Assembly (NCBI GenBank): GCA_016185145.1
Contig: JACPOB010000084.1
Location: forward strand, 1-64,000
Direction of reading: 5' to 3'
Length of the DNA: 64,000 bases
Source of the DNA: Rhodospirillales bacterium
GTDB taxonomy: Bacteria > Pseudomonadota > Alphaproteobacteria > Reyranellales > Reyranellaceae
The translations under genes and the position numbers were made by a program. Under the pieces are notes generated by a model. The model saw only the letters and a list, made by a program, of their open reading frames with translations. It was not told the DNA's origin and searched no databases. Shown piece by piece: positions 40,044 through 50,429 of the stretch; position 1 is the stretch's first letter, and each line of letters begins with the position of its first letter.

Positions 40044-42887
40044 TCACCACATGAACCTGAGCCCGATCGTACCCGCCAGGCTCTGGCCGCGGCCCGACAG
40101 TTCGACATTGCCGTTGGCGAACAGCGAGGTCTGGCTGCCGAGCATGTACTTCACGCCCAAGTCGATGCGCGCGGCATCGCTGGCGGCGCGCGCGCCGTCG
40201 ACGGTGAAGCTGGTGCCGGGCAGCACCTGGAAGCCCGCCGTCACGTTGCGGTCGGTCAGGAACTCGTGCACCCACGACGCACGCACCCAGGCATTGAGCG
40301 GCCGGCCGCTGATCTGGGTCTGGGCATCGACCTGCGCCCCCAGGAACGAGGGCAGCGAGGTCGTGGCCTGCGGCTGGTAGGTGAGGCCGAACACGCCGGT
40401 GCCGCCGCTCTGCGCCGAGCTGGTCTCGGTCATGCCGGGGGTCCAGAGCTGGGCCGGTTGCAGGGCGACGAACGGCGTGACTGCGACCTGGCCGCCGGTC
40501 ACCTCGCTGATATTGAACGGCCGCCCGAACTCGACGCGGCCGGCGAGCTGGCTGGAGACGCCTGACGACCTTTCGGTTTCGGTCGTGCCGATGCCGGTGA
40601 CGACGCGCGTGGCATTGCCGTCGAAGCGGCTGTAGGCGATCGCGGCGTTGAGATAGAAGCCCGACCAGTCGTACGCGCCGTAGAGGCCGACATGGGTGCC
40701 GGTCGCCCGCCCCGTCGCGTTGCTGGTCGGCATCCAGTAGTTGGAATCGCTGAGGCCGACAGCGAGGCCGACCAGCGCGTTGGGTGCGAAGCGATAGTCG
40801 GCGCCGAACGCACCACCGGCGACGCTGGCCTGCGAAGCCGGCGCCCCGGTCACCGAATCGGCGTTGAGCCACTGCGTGCCGGCGAAGCCGTTGGCCCACA
40901 CGGCCCAGTTGGCCCCCATGCTGGTTTGGGGCTCACAGGCGTTCGCGTCGGCCTTGGCGGTGCAGGGCGCTTCCGCCAGCTCCTCGGCGCGCCGCGTGGC
41001 GGACCGGCCGGACATCAGGTTGGTGAACTGCGCGCCGGCGGCGAAGGCCGAGGTCTGGCTGAGGCTGGCGCTGTCGCCCGAGAGCTGGGATAGCGCCGAC
41101 GGGATCTGGCTCGACGGCAGATTGAACAGCGCCGGCATGGCGCCGAGCCCTCCGCCGGCGTTGAAGGTGCTGTCGAGCGCGCGGCCGACCGAGATCTGGT
41201 CGCCGCCCAGGCCCGAGGTGTTGGCGAAGCCCGACGTGAGATTGAGGGTCACGTTCGTGCCGTAGCTCAGGCTGGCGCTGAGGAAGCCGGGCAGGTTCTG
41301 CGTCGCAAGCGTGCTGAACGTGCCGGTATAGCCGCCGGTGGCCGAGACCAGGGTGTAGCTGTTGCCCAGCGCGCCCGGCTGGAAGCTCGCCAGCGCCGTG
41401 CCGTTCAGGCGCGCCGCGCCGTTGACCTGCAGGCTGTCAGACGTCGTCGGGCCGACGCGCAGCGCCAGGGTGCCGGTCGAGGTCTGGGCGAACACGCCGC
41501 TGGTCGTGTGGGTGACTCCCGAGCCCGCCGCGCTGATGCCCATCCAGCCGCTGTTCTGGAAGCGCGTGTACTGTCCGCCTCCGACCACGACCTGGCCGTC
41601 GATGACGCCGGCGTTGACGATGGTCGGTGAGACCGCCGTGGGCCCGGTCCCCAGCGCAATCGCGCCGCTGGTCGCGCTCACGAGGCCGGTGTTGATGAAC
41701 GAGCCCAGGTTGCCGTTGATCTGCACCGCCGTGGATCCGGCGCCGCTTGCGATGACGGTGCCGCGGTTCTGGATCACGCCGAAGGTGCCCGAGGCGATGC
41801 CCGTGCTGTTGGGCGCGCTCGCCACGATGGTGCCGGTGTTGAGCACATCGTCGCCGTTGGTCGCCGAAATGACCGTGGCGCCATTGGTGTTGGCGACCAG
41901 CGTGCCGGCGTTGGTCACCGGATTGTAGAAGCCGGCTATGGTGGCGATGTAGGCTTTGACGGTGCTGCCGAACGTGACGATGCCGATCACCTTGTCGGCG
42001 TAGACGGAGTTGCCCGTGGGGTTTGTCCCTCCGGGCACGGTGACCTCGGTCCAGGTGGCGACGCCTGCCGCATCGACGTGCACCGCCCAGGTATGCAAGC
42101 CACCGCCCACGTCGATCGAATTCGCTACCAGGTTGAACTCGCCGGCGCGGCCGCCGGCGGTGATGCCCTCGAAGTGCGTGGCGATGGTCGCACCGGGCGC
42201 GTCGTACTGCGTGAACACGCCGGTGGTCTGGTTGAGGAGGTAGGCGTGGCCCAGGCCGCCGGGACCAGGATCGGTGTAGCCGCCGGCGATGGTGTTGCCC
42301 CAGATGCCGTAGGCCGACGTGCTGGCCGCGCCCGGCTTGGTGTAGGTCGTGAAGGTGCTGGTCGCCGCGTTGTAGATGAAGGCGCTGCCGGCCGGCGTGG
42401 TGGTGTTGAAGTTGCCGACGACCTGGTTGCCGAACTGGCTGTGGGCGATGGTGTTGGCGGCGCCGGGCACGTTCACCGTGGTGTATTGCTGTCCCGGCGC
42501 GGCGGCGCTGTCGAAGATGAAGCTGCTGTCGGGCTGGCCGGTGGCCGGGATGAAGGTGCCGGTGACTTTCAGGATGCCGCCCAGGTCACCGAAGGTCGGG
42601 CCGTAAGGCTGGCTGCTGATCGCGCCGGGATAGTTCGAGCCGTTGGCCGTCGCTTGCGGCAGCGGCGAGAAGGTGCCCGTCGACAGGCGATAGAGCAGCC
42701 CGCCGGTGCCGCCCGTGAAATTGTAGCTGGCGGTCATGTTGTCGCCGCGGATGCCGGTGGCGCCGGTAGTCTGGGCGTTCTGGTATTGGATCACTTGAGT
42801 GGTGATCTGCGCCTCTGCCGTCGTCGACACGGCGACAACCGGCGTGGCGCACACGGTGCCGAGCAGGGCGGCTTTGATTGTCTTCAT
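40044..42887 (-). CDS. Autotransporter outer-membrane protein 1
   Basis: 947 residues. Signal peptide MKTIKAALLGTVCATPVVAVSTTAEAQ; a passenger with imperfect repeats of about 50 residues (PGA…YGIWGNTIAGGYTDPG…HAYLLN…YDAPGA), possibly a propeller; then a short beta-helix-like part with NTGTIV / NRGTVIA / NTGLV turns; and a C-terminal autotransporter barrel from about residue 660 (NWAVWANGFAGTQWL) ending in FMW, an aromatic last residue as expected for BAM-assembled proteins. ATG 42887 follows GGGGGAG. The adhesin-like passenger has four cysteines just before the barrel in an unusual linker. Passenger function unknown. Confidence 0.9.
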   Translation of the reverse strand: MKTIKAALLGTVCATPVVAVSTTAEAQITTQVIQYQNAQTTGATGIRGDNMTASYNFTGGTGGLLYRLSTGTFSPLPQATANGSNYPGAISSQPYGPTFGDLGGILKVTGTFIPATGQPDSSFIFDSAAAPGQQYTTVNVPGAANTIAHSQFGNQVVGNFNTTTPAGSAFIYNAATSTFTTYTKPGAASTSAYGIWGNTIAGGYTDPGPGGLGHAYLLNQTTGVFTQYDAPGATIATHFEGITAGGRAGEFNLVANSIDVGGGLHTWAVHVDAAGVATWTEVTVPGGTNPTGNSVYADKVIGIVTFGSTVKAYIATIAGFYNPVTNAGTLVANTNGATVISATNGDDVLNTGTIVASAPNSTGIASGTFGVIQNRGTVIASGAGSTAVQINGNLGSFINTGLVSATSGAIALGTGPTAVSPTIVNAGVIDGQVVVGGGQYTRFQNSGWMGISAAGSGVTHTTSGVFAQTSTGTLALRVGPTTSDSLQVNGAARLNGTALASFQPGALGNSYTLVSATGGYTGTFSTLATQNLPGFLSASLSYGTNVTLNLTSGFANTSGLGGDQISVGRALDSTFNAGGGLGAMPALFNLPSSQIPSALSQLSGDSASLSQTSAFAAGAQFTNLMSGRSATRRAEELAEAPCTAKADANACEPQTSMGANWAVWANGFAGTQWLNADSVTGAPASQASVAGGAFGADYRFAPNALVGLAVGLSDSNYWMPTSNATGRATGTHVGLYGAYDWSGFYLNAAIAYSRFDGNATRVVTGIGTTETERSSGVSSQLAGRVEFGRPFNISEVTGGQVAVTPFVALQPAQLWTPGMTETSSAQSGGTGVFGLTYQPQATTSLPSFLGAQVDAQTQISGRPLNAWVRASWVHEFLTDRNVTAGFQVLPGTSFTVDGARAASDAARIDLGVKYMLGSQTSLFANGNVELSGRGQSLAGTIGLRFMW

Positions 42888-43242
42888 CGTCTCCCCCGAT
42901 GATGTCCAGGACTCTAGGAACGCTCGGGGTGAGGTCGCGCAGCAACGGCCGCTTCCACGCCGACGAACAACGTCGAGTGCGGCACGATGCTTTCCGTGTC
43001 CTGGATATTCGCGATGCCGGCCATCCAACCGACAGTAAACGCCGTCCCGTACACTGCGGCTCTCTCCCCGAGAGTCATCTTAGCATGGGTGCTGCCGCTT
43101 CAGATGGAGAAACGTGCGCAGGACTTGCGCTTTGTCGATCGTGCGCGTGCTTGGACACGTTGATGCCGGCGATTGGATGCAACTATCCCGAGTTGCTTGC
43201 AGTACGCGGATTTGAAATTGCAGTTCCGCGATCGACGTGTCG
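42888..43242. other. Spacer between autotransporter genes 1 and 2
   Basis: 355 bases that should contain the promoter of autotransporter 1. I see no gene, repeat or clear promoter consensus in it. Confidence 0.5.
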
Positions 43243-46119
43243 CTACCACACGAGCCGCAAGCCGATCGTGCCGCCGATGGTCTGGCCGCGGTTCGAGAGC
43301 TCGGCGCCGCCGTTGGCGTACAGGAAGGTCTGCTCGCCCACCGCGTACTTCACGCCCATGTCGAAGCGCGCGGCGTTGTAGGCGGCCTTGGCGCCGTCGA
43401 TGGTGAAGGTGCCGCCGGGCAGGACGGTGAAGCCCGCTGTGACGCTGCGGTCGGTCAGGAACTCGTGCACCCAGGCGGCGCGCACCCACGCCGCGACCGG
43501 CCGCGACTTGATCTCCGTCGCTGCATCGAACTGTGCGCCGAGGAACAGCGGCAGCGATGTCGTGCTCTGCGGCTGGTAGGAGAGCGCGAACACGCCGGGC
43601 GCGCCCGACGCCGTCACGCTCGATTCGGTGTAGCCCGGCGTCCACAGCTGGACCGGCTGCAGGGCGGCGAAGGGCGTGACGCTGTAGCGGCTGGGTTCGT
43701 CGGGATTGAGCACGAACGGCCGGCCGATCTCGACGCGTCCGGCAAGCTGGTTGGCGATGGCGTTGGACTTGGCCGTTTCGGTCGTGCCGATGCCGGCGAT
43801 GACGCGCGTGGCGTTGCCGTCGAAGCGGCTGTAGGCGGCCGTGGCGTTGAGATAGAAGCCCTCCCACTCCTGCACGCCGTAGAGGCCGACATGGAAGCCG
43901 GTGGCGCGGCCGTTGGCACCGGTGGCTCCCACCCAGTAGCTCGAATCGCTGAGGCCCACGGCGATGCCCAGCAGCGTGCCGGGGCCGACGCGATAGTCGC
44001 CGCCGACCGCGCCGCCCAGGATGCCCGACTGCGCGGCGGGCGCCGCCGTGCCGGCATCGGCATTGAGCCACTGCTGGCCGCCGAAGCCGTTGCCCCAGGC
44101 GCTCCAGTTGGGAGCCGGATCGCAGGCCTGCGCCTCGCTCTTGCGGCAGCCGGCAGCGAGCTCCGCCGATTGCTGTGGGCCGCTCTGCTGGCGCGTCGCC
44201 GCCCGGTTCGACAGCAGCGAGGCGAACTGGCCGCCGGCCATCACCGACGAGGAGATGCCGACGCTGGCGTTGCTGCCCGACAGCACGGTCAGCGCCTGGC
44301 CGATCTGGCCGGCCGACAATCCATAGAGTCCCGACACCGCATTCAACCCGGCGCCCGAGTTGAAAGCATTGTCGAGCACGTTGGCGACGGCCGACTGGTT
44401 GCCGGTGATGCCGGGAAGCTGCGCCATGTTCGACTGCAGGCTGAGCGTCACGCTGTTGGCGCTGTAGCCCAGGTTGGCCGACAGGAAGGCCGGCAGGTTC
44501 TGTGTCGCGAGCGCGCCGAAGGTGCCGGCCAATCCGCCCGTCGCCGTCAGCAGCGTGTAGCTGCTGCGGCTAAAAGTGCCGGGCTGGAACACCGCCTGGG
44601 CGGTGCCGGCGAGCCGCGCCACGCCGTTGACCTGCAGCGAATCGGAAACGCCGTTGGGCGCGACGCGGAACGACAATGTGCCGGCCGAGGTCTGGACGAA
44701 GGTGCCGCTGATCTGATGGGTGACGCCGGCGCCGGCAGCCGTAATGCCCATCCAGCCGCTGTTCTCGAAGCGCACGAACGGTCCGGCATTGACCACGACC
44801 TGGCCGTTGATGACGCCGGTGTTGAACACCAGGCTGCCGGATGCCGTCGAATCCGTCTGGATCGCGAAGGTGCCGGGCGCGGCGTTGATCGTGCCGTAGT
44901 TCAGGAGCGAGCTGAAGCTGCCGCTCATCAGCACGGCCGTGCTGCCGGCGCCGCTGACAGCGACCGTGCCGCTATTGGTGACCACGCCGTAGGTGTTGAT
45001 GTTGACGCCGACGCTGCCCACGCCGGTCGTCGTCACCGTGCCGTTATTGACGATGTCGTCGCCCTGGATGCCCTGCAGCGCGACCGTGCCCGCCGTGCTG
45101 GTCGACAGCGTGCCGTTGTTGGTGATCGGATTGTAGATGCCGGGAATGGTGGTGGTGAAAGCGCGGGTCACGCCGTTCTGGACGTACACTCCGATCGCGG
45201 TGTTGCCGTAGATCGAATTGGCCGAGGTCGTGCTGGCGCCCGGCACGGCGAGCGGGATCCAGGTCGCCACCCCGTTCTCGTCGATATGGACGACCCAGGC
45301 ACTGACAACGCCGTTGCCGTCGACCGAATCGGCCACCAGGTTGTAGGTATTGGCGTGGCCGCCGCCGGTGATGCCCTCGAAATGCGTGACCACGGTGCCG
45401 GCGCCGGGCGCGTCATAGTCGGTGTAGACGCCGGTGTCCTGGTTGAGGATGTAGGCCCGCGACAGGCCTGGCCCGAGGCTCGAGCCGCCGGCGATGCGGT
45501 TGCCGTAGACACCGTAGGCGGTGGTGCTGGTGTAGGGGCCCGGTCGGTTGATGGTCGTCATCGATCCGGTGCCGATGTTGTAGAGGAAGGCGTTGCCGAC
45601 GGCGGCGTTGCCGGTGTCCCAGTTGCCGACGAGCTGGTTGCCGAAGTTCGAATGGCCGATCGTGTTGAAGGCGCCAGGGCCGCCGATCAGGGTCGTGAGC
45701 TGCTGGCCGGGCGCGTTGGCGCCGTCGAAAAGATAGCCGAGATCGCCGCTGCCATTGGCCGATGTCTTGTAGCTGCCCGTGACGCGCAGGATGCCGCTGG
45801 CCGAGCCGAAGCTTGGCCCGTAGGGCGTGTTGGTGGTGGCGCCGGTCAGATTGACGCCTGAGGAAGTCGCGGTGGGATATGGCACCGGGGTTGTCGAGGG
45901 CAGGGTGTAGAGCTGCCCGCCGGTGTCGCCGCCGCTACCAAGCGTGTAATCGCCGGTCATGTTGTTGCCGCGGATGCCCGTGACCGTGGTCACCGTGCTG
46001 CCGGCGGCGCCGAAGGTGGTGTAGTTCAGAGCCTGCGCGAGCGCCGCCGTCGACACCGAACACAAAAGCGGTGCGGCCAGCCAGGCCGCTGCGCGAATCC
46101 CGCCGATGCCGATGACCAT
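43243..46119 (-). CDS. Autotransporter outer-membrane protein 2
   Basis: 958 residues, homologous to autotransporter 1 over its full length: signal peptide to about residue 29, the same GIRGNNMTGDYT / NTIGHSNFGNQLVGNW / HAYILN-like repeated passenger, NNGTVTTT / NSGTVAVS turns, the SGWMGITAAGAGVTH block shared almost word for word, and a barrel starting NWSAWGNGFGGQQWL and ending in LVW. A Gln-rich, Cys-containing linker (QQSGPQQSAELAAGCRKSEAQAC) precedes the barrel. ATG 46119 is preceded by GGGGGAG 9 bases upstream, nearly the same leader as gene 1, which points to tandem duplication including the start region. Confidence 0.9.
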   Translation of the reverse strand: MVIGIGGIRAAAWLAAPLLCSVSTAALAQALNYTTFGAAGSTVTTVTGIRGNNMTGDYTLGSGGDTGGQLYTLPSTTPVPYPTATSSGVNLTGATTNTPYGPSFGSASGILRVTGSYKTSANGSGDLGYLFDGANAPGQQLTTLIGGPGAFNTIGHSNFGNQLVGNWDTGNAAVGNAFLYNIGTGSMTTINRPGPYTSTTAYGVYGNRIAGGSSLGPGLSRAYILNQDTGVYTDYDAPGAGTVVTHFEGITGGGHANTYNLVADSVDGNGVVSAWVVHIDENGVATWIPLAVPGASTTSANSIYGNTAIGVYVQNGVTRAFTTTIPGIYNPITNNGTLSTSTAGTVALQGIQGDDIVNNGTVTTTGVGSVGVNINTYGVVTNSGTVAVSGAGSTAVLMSGSFSSLLNYGTINAAPGTFAIQTDSTASGSLVFNTGVINGQVVVNAGPFVRFENSGWMGITAAGAGVTHQISGTFVQTSAGTLSFRVAPNGVSDSLQVNGVARLAGTAQAVFQPGTFSRSSYTLLTATGGLAGTFGALATQNLPAFLSANLGYSANSVTLSLQSNMAQLPGITGNQSAVANVLDNAFNSGAGLNAVSGLYGLSAGQIGQALTVLSGSNASVGISSSVMAGGQFASLLSNRAATRQQSGPQQSAELAAGCRKSEAQACDPAPNWSAWGNGFGGQQWLNADAGTAAPAAQSGILGGAVGGDYRVGPGTLLGIAVGLSDSSYWVGATGANGRATGFHVGLYGVQEWEGFYLNATAAYSRFDGNATRVIAGIGTTETAKSNAIANQLAGRVEIGRPFVLNPDEPSRYSVTPFAALQPVQLWTPGYTESSVTASGAPGVFALSYQPQSTTSLPLFLGAQFDAATEIKSRPVAAWVRAAWVHEFLTDRSVTAGFTVLPGGTFTIDGAKAAYNAARFDMGVKYAVGEQTFLYANGGAELSNRGQTIGGTIGLRLVW

Positions 46120-46211
46120 TTACGCTGCTCCCCCGCCCGTACCCGTTCGGGCTTCTTCTTCGCTTGTCACAGTAACGGAAGACGGTACGGCAAGTGCTGG
46201 GGAATTTCGCC

Positions 46212-49200
46212 TCACCACACGATGCGCAGGCCGATCGTCCCGGCAAGACTCTGCCCGCGGTTGGACAGCTCGACATTGCCGTTGGCGAACAGCGAGGTCT
46301 GGCTGCCGACGGCATAGGTGGCGCCGAAGTCGAAACGCGCCGCGTCGCTGGCCGCGCGTGCGCCGTCGACGGTGAAGGTGCTGCCCGGCAGCACCTGGAA
46401 GCCCGCCGTGACGCTGCGGTCGGCCAGGAACTCGTGCACCCAGGAGGTGCGCAGCCATCCCGTCAGCGGCCGCGAATTGATCTCGGTCCTGGCGTCGAGC
46501 TGCACGCCCAGGAACATCGGCAGCGACGTCGTGGCCTGCTGCTGGTAGCTGAGGGCGAACACGCCCGGCGCGCCGGTCGCGGTCACGCTCGATTCGGTGA
46601 CGCCCGGCGTCCACAGCGCGGCAGGCTGCAGGGCGATGAACGGCGTGAGCCCGAGCGCGCCGCCCGTGATCTCGGCCACCTCGAAGGGCCGGCCGACTTC
46701 GATGCGGCCGCCGAGCTGGCTGGACGTCGTCGACGACTTCGCCGTTTCCGTCGTGCCGATGCCGTTGATCGGCCGGATGGCGCTGCCGTCGAAGCGGCTG
46801 TAGGCCAGCGCGGCGTTGACGTAGAAGCCCTGCCAGTCGTGCTGGCCGTAGAGCCCGAAATGCACGCCGGTGGCGCGGCCGTTGGCGCCGGTTGCGCCGA
46901 CCCAGTAATTGGAACCGCTGAGGCCGACCGCGATGCCGAGCAGCGTCTGCGGCCCGACGCGATAGTCGCCGCCGAACGCGCCGCCGCCGATCGTCTGCTG
47001 CGCGGCGTTGGCCCCCGTCACCGGATCGGCGTTGAGCCATTGCGCCCCACCGAACGCCGTGCCCCAGGCGCTCCAGTTGCGCGGCCCGTTGCGCGGTTCG
47101 TCGGCTGCATCGCAGGCCGCGGCACCCGGTGCGCTGCAGTCCGCCAGCCATGCGGTCTGCTCCTCGGCGCGCCGCGTGGTCGGGCGATTGGCCAGCAGCG
47201 CCGCGAACTGCCCGCCGGCGGTGATGGCCATCGACTGGCCGACGCTGGCATTGTCGCCCGACAGCAGCTCGAGCGCGGCCGGTAGCTGGCCCGACGAGAG
47301 CCCGAACAGGGCGGGCATGGCGCCGAGGCCGGGGCCGGCGTTGAACGCGCTGTCGAGGGCGCGCGCGACGGCGACCTGGTTGCCGGCCAGGCCCGGCGTC
47401 GCGGTCATGGCCGATTGCAGGTTGAGCGTCACGTCCGTCGCGCTGTAGCCCAGGCTCGGATTCAGGAAGCCCGGCAGGCCGACCGAGGTCAGGTCCTGGA
47501 AGCTGCCGTCGAGGCCGCCTGCGGCCGACAGGATGGTGTAGCTGCGCGTCAGGGTCCCCGGCGCGAACAGCGCCTGGGTGGTGCCGGCGAGCGTGGCGCT
47601 GCCGGTGACGGTGGTGCGGTCGGCCGCCGCCCCCGCCACCTCAACCTGGTAGATGCTGCCGGAAACGAAGGTGAGGTTGCCGTTGACCGTCAGCGTGCCG
47701 ATCGAGTTGCCGGGCGCCAGCGTGCCCGCGACCAGGCTCGTCGGCACGAAGCCGACGCCGCCCAGGATGCCGCCCGGCCCGACCATGACATCGCTCGACT
47801 GCGTGATGTCGCCATTCACGTTGAGCCGTCCACCTATCACGCTGGTCTGCCCGCTGTAGGTCGCCGTGCCGTCGATGGTGAGCGTGCCGTAGCCGTACTT
47901 CACCAGGTTGCGGCTGGCGTAGTTGCCGTTGGTCAGGATCGACGCCGGGGGCGCCGAATCGTTGTCGGCCAGGCCGAAGCGCAGCTCGAGGGCGCTGGGG
48001 AAGAACGCCGTCACGTCGTACAGCAGCCAGGCGCCGCGGCCGAACAGGCTCACTGCCAGGACGTCGGCGAACTTGTTGTAGCTCATCTGGTTGACGATGG
48101 TGTTGGGCAGGCCGAAGCCGAAGGCTCGCCAGTTGCTGAGCGCGCCGTTGCCGTCGCTGTCGGCGGTGGCGATCGGGCTCTGGGCATTGGCGACGTCGTT
48201 GAGCCCGCCGACCATCAGCGCCTGCACGCCGTTGGCGGAGATGAACTCGACGCTGGTCGGCCGGATGATGTTGAGCGGGGCGAGGTTGGGCGTGAGGTCG
48301 GTGAAGCTGGTCCCGGCATCCACCGTGCCCCACACCCGCGCGGTGTCGGCGGCGAAGAAACGCTGGTAGGCGCGGGCGTCGAACACCACCGAGGTCGGCA
48401 TCGCGCCGGCGTATGGCGCGAGCTGCGTCAGCGAGCCCGCCGCGCCCGTGGTGCTGAGGAAGAGCCTGCCGGGCTGGCCGTCAAAGGCCGGTCCCGACCC
48501 CGCCAGCACGGCGTCGATGTTGTCGTCGGTGCCGTAGGCCAGGGCCGAGATCGGCCCGACCATGCTGCCCGCCGTGCCGAGGTTGGTGAGCGTCAGCACT
48601 TCGGCCGAGGCGTTCTGGTCGACCGTCGTGTAGACGTAGTTGGTGCCGATCGCGATCCGCTGCGGGTCGGACCGGTTCAGCACGATGCGGCTCGAGAACG
48701 GCAGCGACTTCACCGGCACCCGCCGCGGTATCGTCGAGAAGTCGTCGTCGACGATGCCGATCAGGTCGCTCATGCCCTCCCGCGTGCCGAAGGTGTACGA
48801 CGACTGGACCCGGCCGTTGGCGTCGACGATGAAGCGCGTGAGCGGCGCCAGGTTCTGCGACGTGAGGTAGATTGCGCTGAGGCCCTGGCCGCGCAGCGTC
48901 GTGTCGTTGACCACCGCGTTGACGCCGTCGCCGCCACCCCCGGCGGCGTTGTAGGTCGAGCTGCCGGGCGCGCTCTGGTAGGCCGAGCCGGTGTCCTGCG
49001 CCGACATCACCAGGCGCCGGCTGATCGAATCGAAGGCCACCGCATAGGGCTCGCGCAACGACAGCGACGGGTTGTTGAGCCCGCGCCAGGCGCCCATGCC
49101 GGCGGGGTTGGTGCGGAAGTACAGGCCGCCGTCGCCGCCCTGGATCAGCCGGCCCAGCGCGTCGAAGGCGAGCGTGCGCGCGTCGGCATGCGTCGTCGAG

Positions 49201-50336
49201 CCGTCGATCGTGCCGCTGTCGGTCAGCGTCTCGGCAACCGACGTGCCGTCGGGCCGCCGGACGATGCGGTAGGCCGTCACGGTGAACGGCGCGTCGGCGA
49301 TGCGATCGCCGGCGACGTAGACGATGTCGGGGTTCGCGGGATCGATGGTGATGGCGAAGTCGGTCGAGGCCTGGCCGCCGGGGTTGATCCGCGGCACGGC
49401 CAGCGGCGCCCAGCTCGCGCCGCCATCGCGTGAATGTTGGATCTCGACCAGCCTGCCGCTGGTAGGGCCGCCGCTCGAGCTGTCGTAGACGCCGACGGCG
49501 ATCGATCCGTTGGGGCCGGTCGCCACGCGGGCGATGCGGTTGGCGCCAAGCGACAGGACCGGCGTCCAGTCGGCGCCGCCGTTGCTGCTCTTGTAGACTC
49601 CGTTGGCGCTGACCGCCGCGTAGAAGACGTTGCGGTTGGCGCCGTCGCCCGCCAGCGAGGAGACCGGGCCGCTCGCCAGGCCGTGCGTGCCGCTCACCAG
49701 GCCGAACGAGCCGCCGCCGTCGATGCTGCGATAGAGTCCGCCCGCCGCCGCCGGGTCATGCGGCTCGGCGGCGGCCGCCAGCAAAGTGCTGCCGCGCGCC
49801 GCCACGCCGACGATGCTCTTGTTGGCGAGCGCAGCACCGCCCAGCTCGCGCCACGAATCGCCGCCGTTGGTGCTGTAGAGCAGCCCGATACGCTCGCCGC
49901 CGCGACCCGTCACGTTGTTGTTGCCGATCAGGCCGTTGGAGGTGATGCCCGTGCCGGCGACCAGCGTGTTGCGGCTGGCGTCGGTCGGATCGAAGGCGAG
50001 ACTCGCGATCGACAGCGAGCGCTGCTTGTCGGTGAGCGGCGTCCAGCTCTCGCCGCCGTTGCGCGTCACCCAGATGCCGCCATTGGTGCCGCCGACGTAC
50101 ATCGTGCTGGCATCGGTGGGATGCGGCAGCACGGCCTGGATGGCCGCGCCGACCGTTCCATTGGGCGGCTGGTCGTTGCTCTGGATCGTGGCGGCGGGGC
50201 CGATGCTGAGGCCCGGGCCCTGGTTGACGAAGGTCTGCGCTGTCGCCGGTGTCGCGGCGGCCACGACGGTCGCGGCCAGCCAGAGGACGGCCGGGCGCAA
50301 GGCTGCGAAGACAGGATTGGTCCGGGCTCGGGCCAT
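46212..50336 (-). CDS. Autotransporter 3 with sialidase-type BNR propeller passenger
   Basis: 1374 residues. Signal peptide to about residue 34, then a passenger of some 750 residues with repeated Asp-box/BNR signatures (VTRNGGESWTPL, YSTNGGDSWREL, YKSSNGGADWTPV, HSRDGGASWAPL), as in VPS10/sialidase-like propellers. A beta-helix stretch with an autotransporter-associated repeat (YGTLTIDGTATYSGQTSVIGGRLNVNG) and the family barrel (NWSAWGTAFGGAQWL to IVW) follow. The barrel and preceding 200 residues match proteins 1 and 2, but the passenger is unrelated, so domain shuffling has occurred. Start ATG 50336 has a weak ribosome binding site. Confidence 0.9.
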   Translation of the reverse strand: MARARTNPVFAALRPAVLWLAATVVAAATPATAQTFVNQGPGLSIGPAATIQSNDQPPNGTVGAAIQAVLPHPTDASTMYVGGTNGGIWVTRNGGESWTPLTDKQRSLSIASLAFDPTDASRNTLVAGTGITSNGLIGNNNVTGRGGERIGLLYSTNGGDSWRELGGAALANKSIVGVAARGSTLLAAAAEPHDPAAAGGLYRSIDGGGSFGLVSGTHGLASGPVSSLAGDGANRNVFYAAVSANGVYKSSNGGADWTPVLSLGANRIARVATGPNGSIAVGVYDSSSGGPTSGRLVEIQHSRDGGASWAPLAVPRINPGGQASTDFAITIDPANPDIVYVAGDRIADAPFTVTAYRIVRRPDGTSVAETLTDSGTIDGSTTHADARTLAFDALGRLIQGGDGGLYFRTNPAGMGAWRGLNNPSLSLREPYAVAFDSISRRLVMSAQDTGSAYQSAPGSSTYNAAGGGGDGVNAVVNDTTLRGQGLSAIYLTSQNLAPLTRFIVDANGRVQSSYTFGTREGMSDLIGIVDDDFSTIPRRVPVKSLPFSSRIVLNRSDPQRIAIGTNYVYTTVDQNASAEVLTLTNLGTAGSMVGPISALAYGTDDNIDAVLAGSGPAFDGQPGRLFLSTTGAAGSLTQLAPYAGAMPTSVVFDARAYQRFFAADTARVWGTVDAGTSFTDLTPNLAPLNIIRPTSVEFISANGVQALMVGGLNDVANAQSPIATADSDGNGALSNWRAFGFGLPNTIVNQMSYNKFADVLAVSLFGRGAWLLYDVTAFFPSALELRFGLADNDSAPPASILTNGNYASRNLVKYGYGTLTIDGTATYSGQTSVIGGRLNVNGDITQSSDVMVGPGGILGGVGFVPTSLVAGTLAPGNSIGTLTVNGNLTFVSGSIYQVEVAGAAADRTTVTGSATLAGTTQALFAPGTLTRSYTILSAAGGLDGSFQDLTSVGLPGFLNPSLGYSATDVTLNLQSAMTATPGLAGNQVAVARALDSAFNAGPGLGAMPALFGLSSGQLPAALELLSGDNASVGQSMAITAGGQFAALLANRPTTRRAEEQTAWLADCSAPGAAACDAADEPRNGPRNWSAWGTAFGGAQWLNADPVTGANAAQQTIGGGAFGGDYRVGPQTLLGIAVGLSGSNYWVGATGANGRATGVHFGLYGQHDWQGFYVNAALAYSRFDGSAIRPINGIGTTETAKSSTTSSQLGGRIEVGRPFEVAEITGGALGLTPFIALQPAALWTPGVTESSVTATGAPGVFALSYQQQATTSLPMFLGVQLDARTEINSRPLTGWLRTSWVHEFLADRSVTAGFQVLPGSTFTVDGARAASDAARFDFGATYAVGSQTSLFANGNVELSNRGQSLAGTIGLRIVW

Positions 50337-50429
50337 GGTTACGCAACTCAGACGGCAACTTCCGGTTCCGACACTGGCACACTTCCGGCGATCGCGCTCG
50401 ATCATGCGACCCGGCTTTTCGCCGGGCGG

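Noticed and set aside
40044..50336. Repetitive GC-rich sequence in the autotransporter region as a possible CRISPR or tandem-repeat array
   Set aside because: The repeats are imperfect protein-level repeats inside coding frames with no regular spacer structure.
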